64,000 bases of DNA from Craterostigma plantagineum (taxonomy: Eukaryota; Streptophyta; Magnoliopsida; Lamiales; Linderniaceae), in assembly GCA_027422505.1 (NCBI GenBank), contig JAPQWV010000017.1, positions 13,827,501 to 13,891,500 on the forward strand, read 5' to 3'. Shown one piece after another: positions 1 through 9,255 of this stretch. Each line of letters opens with the position of its first letter. The first letter of the stretch is position 1. A model generated the notes under the pieces. The model did no database searches, had not been told where the DNA came from, and worked only from the letters and a program-made list of their open reading frames with translations. Position numbers and translations under genes: made by a program.

Positions 1-402
1 ACCTTAGCCAATAGACTTCGGACTACAAGCTCCAAAAACAAAGAACGTGCACCAGAGAACTCCGAAGTCAAGAACCCAAAAGAGGCTAACAAATGCTTCA
101 ACTGTGGCAAGCCAGGTCACTTTGCCAGAGAGTGTACTCTTCCGAAGAAGAGAGAAGCCAATTACTACTCCATGAAGCTCCAATTGACTAAACAGAAGGA
201 AGCTGGAGTAGCTCTCATGGCCGAACAAGACCAATGGCTCGAGGACACGTCGAGCTCTGAAGAAGAAAATTTAGCCCTCATGGCCCGTCTCGACAATGAA
301 TCAGACGCCGAAACCGCCAATCAAACGGAAGACGAGAACGCATCCACCTCTTCACAAGAGGTTGACCTCCCTTCCACTATTGACCATGTTAGAATCGTAT
401 AA
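1..402 (+). pseudogene. gag: SV-A Sirevirus gag, zinc knuckle and acidic linker (5'-truncated by window)
   Basis: This reads in frame from base 1 and has no start in the window. It is the nucleocapsid part of a Ty1/Copia Sirevirus-type Gag, which binds the element RNA inside the virus-like particle. A CX2CX4HX4C knuckle (CFNCGKPGHFAREC) lies at 94-135. It is followed by an acidic stretch rich in Ser and Glu (EDTSSSEEENLALMARLD) typical of this Gag group. The frame stops at 400-402, and homologous coiled-coil sequence goes on in other frames downstream, so the gene is broken. A minus-strand relative with the same knuckle and linker is at 47880-48325 (SV-C), which confirms the family. The capsid (UBN2-type) part would lie left of the window. 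Confidence 0.85.
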
Positions 403-916
403 AATAGAATACGCTAACATGAAACATGCGCAGAAATGTATAAAGGAAGTAGAAGACAAATTATCTAGGTCTAAATAGAAGATCACTAGTCTCGAATCCG
501 AACTTAGAAGCTCCCGTACGAAGATAGAAGAACTCACAAAGAGCTTACGTTCTAGGGAGACTAGTTCATCTAAGACATAGCAGTATAGTGTGAAGATTAA
601 AGGATTGGAGGATAGGCTAGCAAATAACTACAATTGTTTGGTTAGGAATCTCAATGAGAAAGCAACCCTCAATTGTAAGATAACCGAAGCTACCACTACG
701 ATTACTAACTTAGAAGCCCAATAAGAAGAATCAAATGCAAAAGTTAGTAAACTTGGTGTAGAACTAGATGCTTGTCAAGTCTCCAAAATTACAATAGAAA
801 ATAACTATGCTCTTTTAGGGGAAGAACGAAAAAAGTTATATACTAAGGTTAAAAAGTTAGAAGATCTTCTTGTTAGAAGGGGACAGACTGAACATACAAT
901 ATTTTTAAATCAACCC
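403..916 (+). pseudogene. SV-A gag coiled-coil segment, frame-broken
   Basis: Fragments in different frames encode heptad-like Leu/Glu/Lys/Ser-rich protein such as MLESYKIEYANMKHAQKC and VEDKLSRSK. They match the coiled-coil stretch of SV-C at 47470-47964 and of SV-B at 27477-27827. Several stops (for example near 477 and 579) interrupt it. A long coiled coil between the zinc knuckle and the protease is a known trait of Sirevirus Gag and probably mediates multimerisation. The order and homology are visible in the sequence; the role is inferred from the family. Confidence 0.7.
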
Positions 917-1555
917 ATGGACTTAGAATTTTATGATTATAAATTTGGCTTAGGCTTTGAGAACCCACGATGTTTGTCGAAAGTTGATTGTAAGCAACTT
1001 TACGACATTCAATACATGGGTTTAGGATTAATAGATATTACTAATGCTAAAGAAATAGATACTTTAGAAGAAACCAAAAGAAAAGTCAAGACTAGGGTTG
1101 AAATTCCCTTCTCCTACACCGAATTGAATCAAAGCTACAACATTAGGGAACTTCCCAAAGGTTGGAGTCTTGAGTCAATTAAACTACCTGAAGATCTTTC
1201 TATTAAAGAAGATGCACAAAATCATCATTCTGAAAATTCTCTCTATATACCCCCTATTGTTAGGAAAATAGAGGAGTTAAGAGGCTCATTTGAAATAGAA
1301 CGAGAGAATTTTGAAGCTGAAAAGAAAAAGTTCCTAAAAGAGATTGAGAATCTCAAAGCTTCTTCAACATCCCAAGCTAATTCCCACGCTATTCCAAAAA
1401 GCGTGAAAATTGAAAAAGCGCATTCAGTAGATCATAAACGTATTATTAGAAGTGCTAAGCCTAATACTATTTCACCTACGTCTACAGGGAGCGTAGGGCC
1501 AGCACTAGATACGACGGCGTGGGTGTCTATAATAAAAATAGAGAAGGAGTCATAG
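917..1555 (+). pseudogene. SV-A gag distal domain (212 codons, open)
   Basis: This is the longest undamaged piece of the SV-A gag tail. It starts MDLEFYDYKFGLGFENP and contains ELPKGWSLESIKLPEDLS, then SLYIPPIVRKIEELRGS, and a second charged helix (ERENFEAEKKKFLKEIENLKAS). SV-C has the equivalent at 46778-47098 (LYIPPIVRKIEELRAS). I know no enzymatic domain for it. It is part of the long Sirevirus Gag C-terminal extension between knuckle and protease. The ATG at 917 need not be a real start, because homologous sequence continues upstream in other frames. The end at 1555 is a stop in a region where the frame shifts into the next segment. Confidence 0.65.
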
Positions 1556-2151
1556 ATTCGAATGTTTCCAATATCCTTTCTCCTTCTGCAAAAATAAAAG
1601 ACACACGGAAAAATAAAAGAGCCATTTCCTCGTTTCAAATAATTGCATCAACACACTCCCTCAAACCAATCACATTTAGAAGCACTAATTTCGAAATAGG
1701 CTCCACATCGAAAACAAAAATTAATAATTCTAAGACAAATGCATCTAGGATGACACATAGGAAACAAGATCCAGCCATTACAAAGGCATATAGCGCCATT
1801 CATTCTTGCTCTCACCTAAGGTATCCCGTAAAAATAGAATCTCCCAAACACCTTAGGCGACTATCCAATGAAAAGATCTTTTCCTCGCTCAAGCCTACTC
1901 ATGCATTTGCTCGTGCTTAAATTCAACTTCTCTGCCAGGTTCAACCCACTTGGGTTTCTAAAACACCTCCTAAGAAGACAAAAGCCATGAAGGCTAAGTC
2001 TCCTAAAGCCAAACCCAAAGTTACTTCCTTGAAGGCAACTTGGATCGCTAAAGTTCCTATTGAAAATAACTTAGGAACCATATCTGAACCAAAATCTAAA
2101 TCTGCTAATCTGAGAGGACCCATTTTTAAGTGGGTACCTAAAGCTCTCTAA
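1519..2151 (+). pseudogene. SV-A gag C-terminal domain ending in KWVPKAL-stop
   Basis: One frame runs to 1920 and carries AYSAIHSCSHLRYPVKIES and RLSNEKIFSSLKP. After a stop, basic sequence follows (PPKKTKAMKAKS). The segment ends GPIFKWVPKAL and a TAA at 2149-2151. The same blocks occur in SV-C (37178-37417), SV-D (39889-40230) and SV-G (63226-63798), so this is a conserved domain of the group. The KWVPK tail directly precedes the protease in all copies. The stop is followed by TTTTTGCAG and then the protease, so Gag and Pol are separate frames in this family. Confidence 0.65.
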
Positions 2152-2155
2152 ATTG

Positions 2156-2164
2156 TTTTTGCAG
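2156..2164 (+). promoter_or_regulatory. Splice-acceptor-like TTTTTGCAG between gag stop and protease
   Basis: A pyrimidine run ending in CAG lies five bases after the gag stop codon and just before the protease reading frame. The same GTTTTTGCAG sits at the same place in SV-D (40231-40240) and SV-G (minus strand, 63224-63215). It is not seen in SV-C. It could be a 3' splice site or a chance pyrimidine tract; no transcript evidence is available here. Confidence 0.35.
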
Positions 2165-2165
2165 A

Positions 2166-2883
2166 TCCATCATGTGTGGTACCTTGACTCTGGTTGCTCC
2201 ACACACATGACGGGAAATCAAGAGCTGCTGAGCAACTATTAGGACCGACTGAATGGAAAAGTCAGGTTTGGAAACAACGATTCAGCCCTGATTCTAGGAC
2301 TTGGGGATATCATTATGGAGAATCTGACTATAAAAGATGTCTCCTACGTCGAAGGCCTCCGCCATAACTTGTTCAGCATAGGCCAGTTCTGTGACAAAGG
2401 GTTCCAGGTGGTCTTTCATGCTGACCGGTGCAGAATTTTGGATAGTCAGGACACGGAACTCCTTCAAGGACTTCGGAAATCAAATCTATACACGATAAAC
2501 CTGACGTCCGTGCGGCCTTCGACAGCTGTTTGCCTCATTTCTCAAACTGTAATTAAGAGGAACAGCTCATGGCATCAACGCATGTCTCATCTCAACATCA
2601 AAGCTCTTCAACATCTCTAAACGAAAAAGTTGGTTTACGGTCTTCCAACTATAACTTTACAAAAAGAGCATCAATGTTCGGCCTGCCAGTTAGGAAAAAT
2701 GAAGCGAGCATCGCATCATATCAAACAAGTGGCCTCTACTTCACGTCCTCTGGGACTGCTACATATGGACCTCTGTGGACCGATGAAGACACAGAGCATA
2801 AATGGACGCAAGTATCTGCTGGTCATAGTCGATGACTACTCTCGCTACACATGGACAAGGTTCCTCCGAACAAAAGATGAGAC
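2166..2883 (+). pseudogene. pol: SV-A protease, GAG-pre-integrase domain and integrase N-terminus
   Basis: Aspartic protease: WYLDSGCSTHMTG (about 2180-2212) has the DSG active site. An in-frame TAG at about 2239 breaks it shortly after. The GAG-pre-integrase part follows (ENLTIKDVSYVEGLRHNLFS, about 2314-2373). Next comes the integrase zinc domain with W-H-x-R-M-S-H-L near 2569 and C-x2-C (CSACQLGKMK, about 2674-2703). The first catalytic Asp is in LLHMDLCGP (about 2756). A stop at 2618-2620 and a frameshift near 2880 interrupt the polyprotein. The protease cleaves Gag-Pol and the integrase inserts the cDNA. The bases encoding the protease motif also form the a-b-a'-b' module listed separately. 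Confidence 0.85.
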
Positions 2884-4068
2884 ATGGGCTTGATCGTCAA
2901 TTTTGTGAACTATATTCAAAATTTACTGCAACAGGCTGTCGAAGTCATTCGAACGGACAACGGCACTGAGTTCAAGAACAAATTACTCAGTGATTTTTAT
3001 CAGAAACTTGGAATAAGTCAACAATTCTCAGCCGCCAAGACTCCTCAACAGAATGGGGTAGTCGAACGAAAGAACAGAACTTCAGTGGAAGCAGCACGTA
3101 CGATGTTAATTCACTCAGGCCTTCCACATTTTCTATGGGCTGAAGCAGTAAATACCGCCTGTTTCACTCAGAACAGGACGATTGTTCATAGGCGCTTCGA
3201 CAAGACTCCGTACGAAATTATCAACAAACGAGTACCCAACATCTCTTTCTTCAAAGTCTTCGGGTGCAAGTGCTTTGTGGCGAACGACAGAGAGCACCGT
3301 TCTAAGTTCGACCCTAAAGCACTCGAAGCCACTTTCGTCGGGTATTCTTCAACCTCAAAAGAGTACAGGGTATATATCAAGTCCAATCGCACGATCAAAG
3401 AAAGCTACATTGTCACTTTCCACGAAGTGGCAGAGATGGCTTCTGGTCACTTCAGTCCAGGACCCGTGTGCAACCCGATGGCTCCAGCACACCTCAGTTC
3501 AAGACCCGTACCTAACCAGATAGCTTCTGAATATAATAGTTCAGAACCTATTATCACTTGTGTGTTGGCACAAAACCAACAGAAGATGGCAACAACTCCG
3601 AATTCAACGTCAGAAGAAGTAATGAGACTTGCATTAGACGATTTGGACTCTCTCTTCGAGCCAGTATATCGGTCACACACTGCTACACCTATAGTGGATT
3701 CTCCACCCGATGAGACTAACGTACCAAGTGCTTCTCACGTCCCTACCTCACCCGATTCAGAATTGCCACAGAATAACAAAGAACATACAGTGGTTATTGA
3801 GGAAGAATCATCAGAGACTATCGTTCCAAGTGCAGAATTGGAGCTTCCTCAAACAATTGATCAATCGGAGACTATAGGAAATCTAGACCCACAGATGGCT
3901 GATGCATCGACATCAGCCTTGACTCATGAGCACAAGTGGACTAGAGGTCACCCGATTGATCAGATAATTGGCGATCCTTCGGATGGAGTGAGGACACGTC
4001 GTCAACACAGTCTCTTCAGCTGCTTCTTAAGTAAAAATGAGCCTACCAAGGTAGCAGACGCACTTTAA
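2884..4068 (+). pseudogene. pol: SV-A integrase core and C-terminal linker
   Basis: This continues the integrase in a new frame for 394 codons. RTDNGTEFKNK (about 2950-2983) carries the second catalytic Asp. PQQNGVVERKNRT (about 3043-3081) carries the catalytic Glu of the DDE triad. FFKVFGCKCFV (about 3247) is a usual Copia integrase C-terminal block. A long Ser/Pro/Glu-rich linker follows, ending at a TAA (4066-4068) where the SV-B copy keeps Gln-like sequence. SV-B has a matching minus-strand linker at 24862-25316. The loss of frame at both ends makes this a relic. Confidence 0.85.
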
Positions 4069-4715
4069 GACCCGGATTGGGTAATAGCGATGCATGATGA
4101 AATCCATCAATTCAAACGTCTTCAAGTGTGACCTTAGTACCCTGTCCGCATGGGAAAACAATTGTCGGAACTAAATGGGTATTTCAAAAACAAGAAGAAT
4201 GAAGATGGTGAAGTGATCCGGAACAAAGCAAGGCTAGTTGCGAATGGATACAATCAACAGGAAGGCATCGACTCCGACGAGACATATGCTCCTGTTGCCC
4301 AAATCGAAGCTATCCGCCTTTTTTTAGCTTATGCGGCTCACAAAGACTTCAAAGTCTATCAAATGGATGTTAAGACCGCCTTTAGCAACGGAGTTTTAAA
4401 AGAAGAAGTCTATGTCGCTCAGCCAGAAGGTTTTGTCGATCAAGAACATCCTGATCACGTCTATCGTTTGGACAAAGCTCTCTACGGACTAAAACAAGCC
4501 CCTCGTGCTTGGTACGATGTCCTGAGTGAATTCCTCGTGAAGTCTGGATTCATACGGGGAACGATAGACACAACCCTCTTCATCAAATGGTAAGACAAAG
4601 ATCTGATTGTCGTCCAAGTATACGTCGACGACATCATCTTCGGATCAACTAATCCACGGCTTTGCATGAAGTTTGGAGATCTAATGAAAAGCAAGTTTCA
4701 AACTTATCGGCTATA
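4069..4715 (+). pseudogene. pol: SV-A reverse transcriptase, internally deleted
   Basis: Copia-type [22 protein letters not shown], then [20 protein letters not shown] and [13 protein letters not shown]. The YVDD polymerase box is at 4621-4632. TAA at 4591-4593 replaces the expected Gln codon just before the box. After MKSKFQ at about 4700 the sequence jumps straight into RNase H. Against SV-B (24079 down to about 23675, minus strand) about 390 bp are missing, with short shared TTT-containing sequence at the join. RT copies genomic RNA into cDNA; this copy cannot. Confidence 0.88.
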
Positions 4716-5170
4716 CTGACGCTGATTATGCAGGTTGCCGAATGGACAGGAAAAGCACGTCCGGTGGCGCTCAATTTCTAGGCGAAAAGCTGGTCTGCTG
4801 GTCTTCTAAAAAGCAGAATTGTGTGTCAACTTAGACGGACGAAGCGGAATACGTGGCTGCCGCCAGTTGTTGCACCCAGATGCTGTGGATGCGGACTCAG
4901 CTTCGCAACTATGGGTACAATTTAACTAATATACCCATATATAGTGATAGTCAAAGTGCCATCGCTATTACTTGCAATCCTGTTCATCACTCACGCACAA
5001 AACACATAGACATTAGATATCACTTTATCAACGATCATGTCGAAAAAGGCACCATAGATATGTATTTCGTGAACACGGAGTACCAACTAGCTGACATTTT
5101 CACCAAGGCATTGGATGAAAAACGATTTCAATTCCTTATCAGAAAATTAGGCATGTTGAATCTTTCGTAA
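4716..5170 (+). pseudogene. pol: SV-A RNase H and Pol C-terminus
   Basis: Ty1/Copia RNase H blocks are present: TDADYAGCRMDRKSTSGG-like sequence near 4720-4770, then EAEYVAAASCC near 4846. YSDSQSAIAI lies at about 4942 and HHSRTKHIDIRYHFI at about 4987. The Pol C-terminus is TEYQLADIFTKALDEKRF and ends with TAA at 5168-5170. A TAG near 4832 interrupts the usual STTEAEY motif. The domain degrades RNA in RNA:DNA hybrids during reverse transcription. The SV-B equivalent is at 23205-23900 on the minus strand. Confidence 0.85.
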
Positions 5171-5649
5171 TATATGATTTACCTGATCTTCTGTGCTACT
5201 AAATGTTCTATGCTATGTGTTTTCTTTGCTTATATGCTTTATCTTGCGTAAAATAATTCACAAACATTATAAATATATATAATATTAGGGGTCGACGAAA
5301 TCCTTTAGGATTCTTTGATCTAAAGTCACTTAGAATTTTACCCTGACATGCGATCGATTTAATTACTTAATTTTGTCAGTCTAAGTCGCATTCTTGTGTC
5401 TAAAGGTCATTAGGTTGCTCCACTAGACACAACGCCACTATAAATATGTAAGGATTCTAGCCTTGTTATTTTCCTTTCTTTGGATCTATTTCTCGAGTGA
5501 GTCACACATCAATTACTTGTCTTAACAAGTGATACTTGGCTTCATGCTCACCTTGCCTTAGATCGTTAGGAAAATGATAAGGGCGCTTAGGTTATTCCTC
5601 ACTCGGCCTTTTAAAATTTTCCCTCACATTAGCCCTTAGTCATTCACTT
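5171..5649 (+). other. SV-A sequence 3' of pol, truncated at a Gypsy LTR
   Basis: AT-rich, with no coding sense. Its reverse complement recurs at 22712-23200 downstream of the SV-B pol, including CCCTCACATTAGCCCTTA, so it belongs to the element rather than the host. Similarity continues to about CACTTTG at 5651, where the GY-A LTR begins. I could not place an LTR start or PPT in it. The join to GY-A shares only TTTG, which suggests an illegitimate deletion junction. Confidence 0.6.
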
Positions 5650-7379
5650 TGGTCCTTATTTAAATTCGTTAAGTAGATTACGCGAGTTTCGACTATTTTT
5701 AACTTCATAACTTGGGGGACTCGTGAAATGTTTCGTCATATCCTAAATTCGCACCCTTATTTGTTTCGCTAACCACTTTATTCGCATTTGTATAGAGTTT
5801 GCGAATCCCCATGGATTCGCAAAACTCATTGGATTCGCCAATTTAAGTTCGCCAACTAAGCCCTTATATAGTTCGAGAATGGTCTTATACCAATAGTTCG
5901 CAAAACCTTTATCAGCTATTATTCACTTCGCGAACTGTCCTTAAGTTCCTAAGTGAGTTCGCCAAGTATCCTACCCTGATTCGCGAATCGTTACTTAAAT
6001 GGGTATAGGATTCACGAAATGGTAATAGTACATTCCTAGTTCGCGAAGTTGTCTACATTATTTCCTAATTCGCCAAATGCTCTTAGTTCGCGAATCATAA
6101 TTTTTAAACCTAGGGTTCGCGAAGTATTTTATTCATGGCCCTTGAAATTATTTCAACCTAGTTCGAAATCGCATCCTAGTTCGCGACCTCATAGTTCGCG
6201 AATTACTATTTTATTATATATTGGATTCGCCAGGTTGCCGAGTTCGAAAAACTCGAGTTCGCGTCGGATTTGCCAAATTCTCTAGGTTCGCGAATGTGGA
6301 TTCGCGAAGTGGCTTCCCCACGGTTCGCGATTCTTGGATTCGCCAACTTGGTTCGCAAAACCCTTAATTCGCGAAATAGGGTTTGCACGAGTTCGTAAAC
6401 CTCGTTCGACCCGTGACGTTTTGCATGGTTCGCGATCCCTTCCCAATTCGCAAGGCTTGTTGAACCCGCAATTACTTAAGTTCGCGAGTCCATGCGAGTG
6501 ACCTACTTCGAGTTCGCGAACTTGTTTCTCCTAGAGTTTGCGATCTCGAGTTCGCAAAGTTCGTGTTTCACGAACTCATCCCAACTAAAACACTTTCTAA
6601 TTCGCAATATAGTAGTTTTTAACGATCGAAAAGCTACTTTTCTAAGAACTCATTTGAAGGCCGATTTGAACCATTAGAACCCTAAAATCGAATTTAGCAA
6701 AAAATGCAAATTTTAGACTTATTTTTTCGTGCCTAAAAGCCCCTAAAACACGTTAATACCAAATTAAACTTACCAAATCTAGACTAGAAGGTTTGCTCCC
6801 ATGGATTAAAACCGCATAAGTTCTATCATATGATACATTCGTGCTTCAATTCCTTAAGCTACACAAATCTTTGGATAGAATATAAACATTATGGTTAGAG
6901 AGTGATACCTTGGCTTGATTTTCAACTCGATTTTACCTTGTTGCTTAGCTTTCGTTATTTTCCTTACAAATGAAGTTCTCGAACTTGAAATGGTTTTAGA
7001 TAGGTTTTACTTTGTAAAATGTGGTGATGGGACTTCCACTTGATGAAATATCCCCTAATTTAAGGCAAGTTGTCTCAAAATATCATTTCTAAGTTTTGGG
7101 CCCAAATTACTTTTAAGTCTAGCCCATTAATATTTAGGCTCCAATCTTAGCTTATCACCCATATTTTCCTTTGCCTAATTTTCCCTAATTAAATTGGAAG
7201 TCACATGACATAATTTAAATGCACTTATTTCCACCAAATAGATTAAGCACACATTTTGTCATTCAAATTTCACATAATTCACACGAGCACATAATGATTG
7301 CAAGAAATGCACATGATTGCATTCAACACCTATGCAAATTTATTGGCCTCTATTTGCCTACAAGGACCCAGGTGCTACA
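5650..7379 (-). mobile_element. GY-A 3' LTR, truncated
   Basis: This is near-identical to 10746-12498, the right part of the full GY-A LTR. It ends GGTGCTACA on the plus strand, that is TGTAGCACC as an LTR start on the minus strand, immediately next to a PPT. The LTR's other 1.49 kb (matching 9256-10745) is missing at the left, where SV-A begins. It is full of TTCGCGAA-type palindromes (see findings). Short ORF-like stretches inside it are not genes. Confidence 0.85.
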
Positions 7380-7396
7380 TCCTCCCCCCTTAAAGA
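7380..7396 (-). promoter_or_regulatory. GY-A polypurine tract
   Basis: Minus strand reads CTTTAAGGGGGGAGGA directly before the LTR start TGTAGCACC. This is the expected plus-strand-DNA primer site. It fixes the orientation of GY-A as minus and 5650-7379 as its 3' LTR. Confidence 0.85.
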
Positions 7397-7841
7397 GGAT
7401 TTCGCCCCCGAAATCAGCCCGTTTGGAACAAATTCTCACCTCATCCTCATGTTCCTTAAGTCATAGCTTGTATTTAATTAGTTCCGCCCTAACATCATTG
7501 CTGGAAGTATTCTCTTTATTCCTAAATCGCTGAGTTTCCTCCCTCAATGTTCAAACTAGCATTTCCAGTAACTTGAGTTCGGACTTTTAGTTATTGGCGT
7601 ACAAGTGCGTTTCTCAATTCATGACTTGGGTCTACGATGTATTTTTCCTCAAATTGAGGTGTGGAGAACTTCGTGGACCGGAAACAATGATGTGGTTACA
7701 CCCACTGATATGTTACTTTGTCCACTCAGGTCCGTTCGCATTTTCTTGTGTTTCGTAGTCGTGACCTTGTCACTTCCTCGTTCCAAGTTTGGACTTAGTG
7801 CTGCCCGCTCGTCGATCTTATCGTAATCAGTACTGAACAAT
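7397..7841 (-). other. GY-A residual 3' internal sequence (pol lost)
   Basis: About 445 bp lie between the broken protease start and the PPT, where a Gypsy pol (RT, RNase H, integrase; usually about 3 kb) should be. I recognise no RT, RNase H or integrase motif on either strand. An open minus-strand stretch at 7649-7840 has no recognisable similarity. The sequence is best read as the leftover 3' end of an internally deleted element. Confidence 0.55.
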
Positions 7842-8306
7842 CTAGTAATGGTTGATTAGTTCTAATTGGGTCTCGTTTTGAGTAGTCTCATCACGTTCGC
7901 TCTCGGACCGACTAGGTGTAACCTCGAGTTTCGTTATGTTCCCAATGGGCGTAATTGGATGCGTGGTCCCTGAGTCGAATGACATGCATGTTGAGGTTTT
8001 GTGTGCAGTTATGATACCTGTCTCCACAGGCGGGTTCTCATCTGCTTCATCTGATGTGATCGCGTATACCTGGGCTGGCGCAGTCGGTGGTCTTTCTTGA
8101 TCCCCGGCTTGATCCCCTGACGTTCCTTCCGAGCATTGCCTTACGTAGTGTCCCGGCTTCCCGCACTTGAAACAACACAGTGGCTTGTGAATAGCAGGTG
8201 CCGGTGTGTCGCTTTCCGCACATTGGGCAGTTTGGATTCGGTGCTGGGAACCTTTCTTGGTTCGGGTTTGGTGGGTTTTGGGTTCTGCTTCCCGCCTTTG
8301 CGACAA
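7842..8306 (-). pseudogene. gag-pol: GY-A zinc knuckle and protease start
   Basis: Reads in minus frame and carries CFKCGKPGHYVRQC (CCHC knuckle, about 8130-8171). After a linker (VYAITSDEADENPPVETGII) comes FDSGTTH, which resembles the Gypsy protease active-site block FDSGASHSF. The protein then runs into unrelated residues and stops at 7842. So pol is cut off right after the protease starts. The knuckle packages RNA, and the protease would process Gag-Pol. Confidence 0.7.
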
Positions 8307-9170
8307 ACTGTCGCTTTGGATTGCCTCCGCCCCATTGCTCTCCTTGGGCCTGAGCGAACTTCCTCTTTGCTTCTTGTGCCCGAACGATCCGGGCTCCGCC
8401 TGCTCCGCGACTTAGGCTCTCTCCGCCACTAGTGCATATGTGGCCCCTTCTAATCCCGCCGTGCTCACGTCTCGGTACAACTCGGGCTTCAGGCCTTCGA
8501 GGAAGCGCTCGATCTTTAAGGCATCCGTGCTCACCATGTGGGCTGCGAACCTCGACAATTGCTCGAAGTTTCGGATGTATTCGGCAACTGTCATAGCCCC
8601 TTGTCGGAGATTTATAAACTCGTTCATCCGTTGGGCGCGCACTGGAGCCGTGAGGTATTTGCCCCTGAACAGCTCCTTGAATCTTTCCCAGCTCATGGTG
8701 GCGGGGTTTTCGATTACCATGATGGTGTCCCACCAGTGTCCCGCACTTCCCCTTAGCAGGAATGAGGCACAGAGAACTTTTTCTACTTCTGGGACTCTGT
8801 TGTACACGAACATGCTTTCTAAAGTCCTTAGCCAATCTTCGGCCGCATTTGGAATAGCTGTATCATCAAACGTCGATGGGTTCAGTCGGCGATATCTTCC
8901 GCCCACTATCTCAGTCCTGTCAGCTTGGGTCTGCCCAGCATTGAGGTTGTTCTGCTGTATTAGCTATTGGATTTGTGCCGATTGTTGACGAATCAATTCT
9001 GTGAGCTGGAGTATCGTCGTATCTCGACTATCGGCAGGGGTCGTGTTTCCCCTGTTCTGGTCATCACCGCCACTAGTTTCTCCCCTAGTTTCACCATTGT
9101 TTCCTATCCTATCGTGAAGTCCTATGGCCAATAAATTATGCAACACAGAAAGTTCACATAAATTTAACAC
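8307..9170 (-). pseudogene. gag: GY-A Gypsy Gag (retrotransposon gag domain)
   Basis: Minus-strand Ty3/Gypsy capsid protein. FDDTAIPNAAEDWLRTLESM is followed by LLRGSAGHWWDTIM (about 8730-8770). Then come MSWERFKELFRGKYL, NEFINLRQGAMTVAEYIRNF and ERFLEGLKPELYRDV, the classic Retrotrans_gag order. An N-terminal segment to 9170 is in the same frame but split by a TAG at 8964-8966. Another stop at 8412-8414 is followed by a shift to the frame carrying NPNCPMCGKRHTGTC. Gag forms the virus-like particle. The PBS is about 85 bp upstream, so the leader is short. Confidence 0.88.
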
Positions 9171-9240
9171 TTACTTGCAAGGCCGCTTCCGCTCTTTTGG
9201 GTGTGTGTGTGTGTGGACAGTCTACAGAACCTGTGACCGA
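9171..9240 (-). other. GY-A short untranslated leader
   Basis: Seventy bases between the PBS and the gag reading frame, with a (GT)n run near 9200. No ORF is seen. Confidence 0.5.
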
Positions 9241-9255
9241 AGCTCTGATACCAAC
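9241..9255 (-). promoter_or_regulatory. GY-A primer-binding site (initiator Met tRNA type)
   Basis: Minus strand reads GTTGGTATCAGAGCT right after an LTR end in GGTGGCTACA. TGGTATCAGAGC is the common plant PBS complementary to the initiator methionine tRNA 3' end. It places the inner border of the 5' LTR at 9256. Confidence 0.9.

Noticed and set aside
5281..5636. SV-A LTR at 5281-5636
   Set aside because: It repeats only once (inverted, after the SV-B pol), shows no PPT before it and no TG/CA ends, so it is treated as internal 3' sequence.
5930..6560. CRISPR-like array of short repeats
   Set aside because: Words are 8 bp palindromes at irregular spacing in a plant LTR, with no spacer structure or cas genes.
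8440..8988. 182-codon plus-strand open frame
   Set aside because: Antisense of the well-recognised Gypsy Gag on the minus strand.
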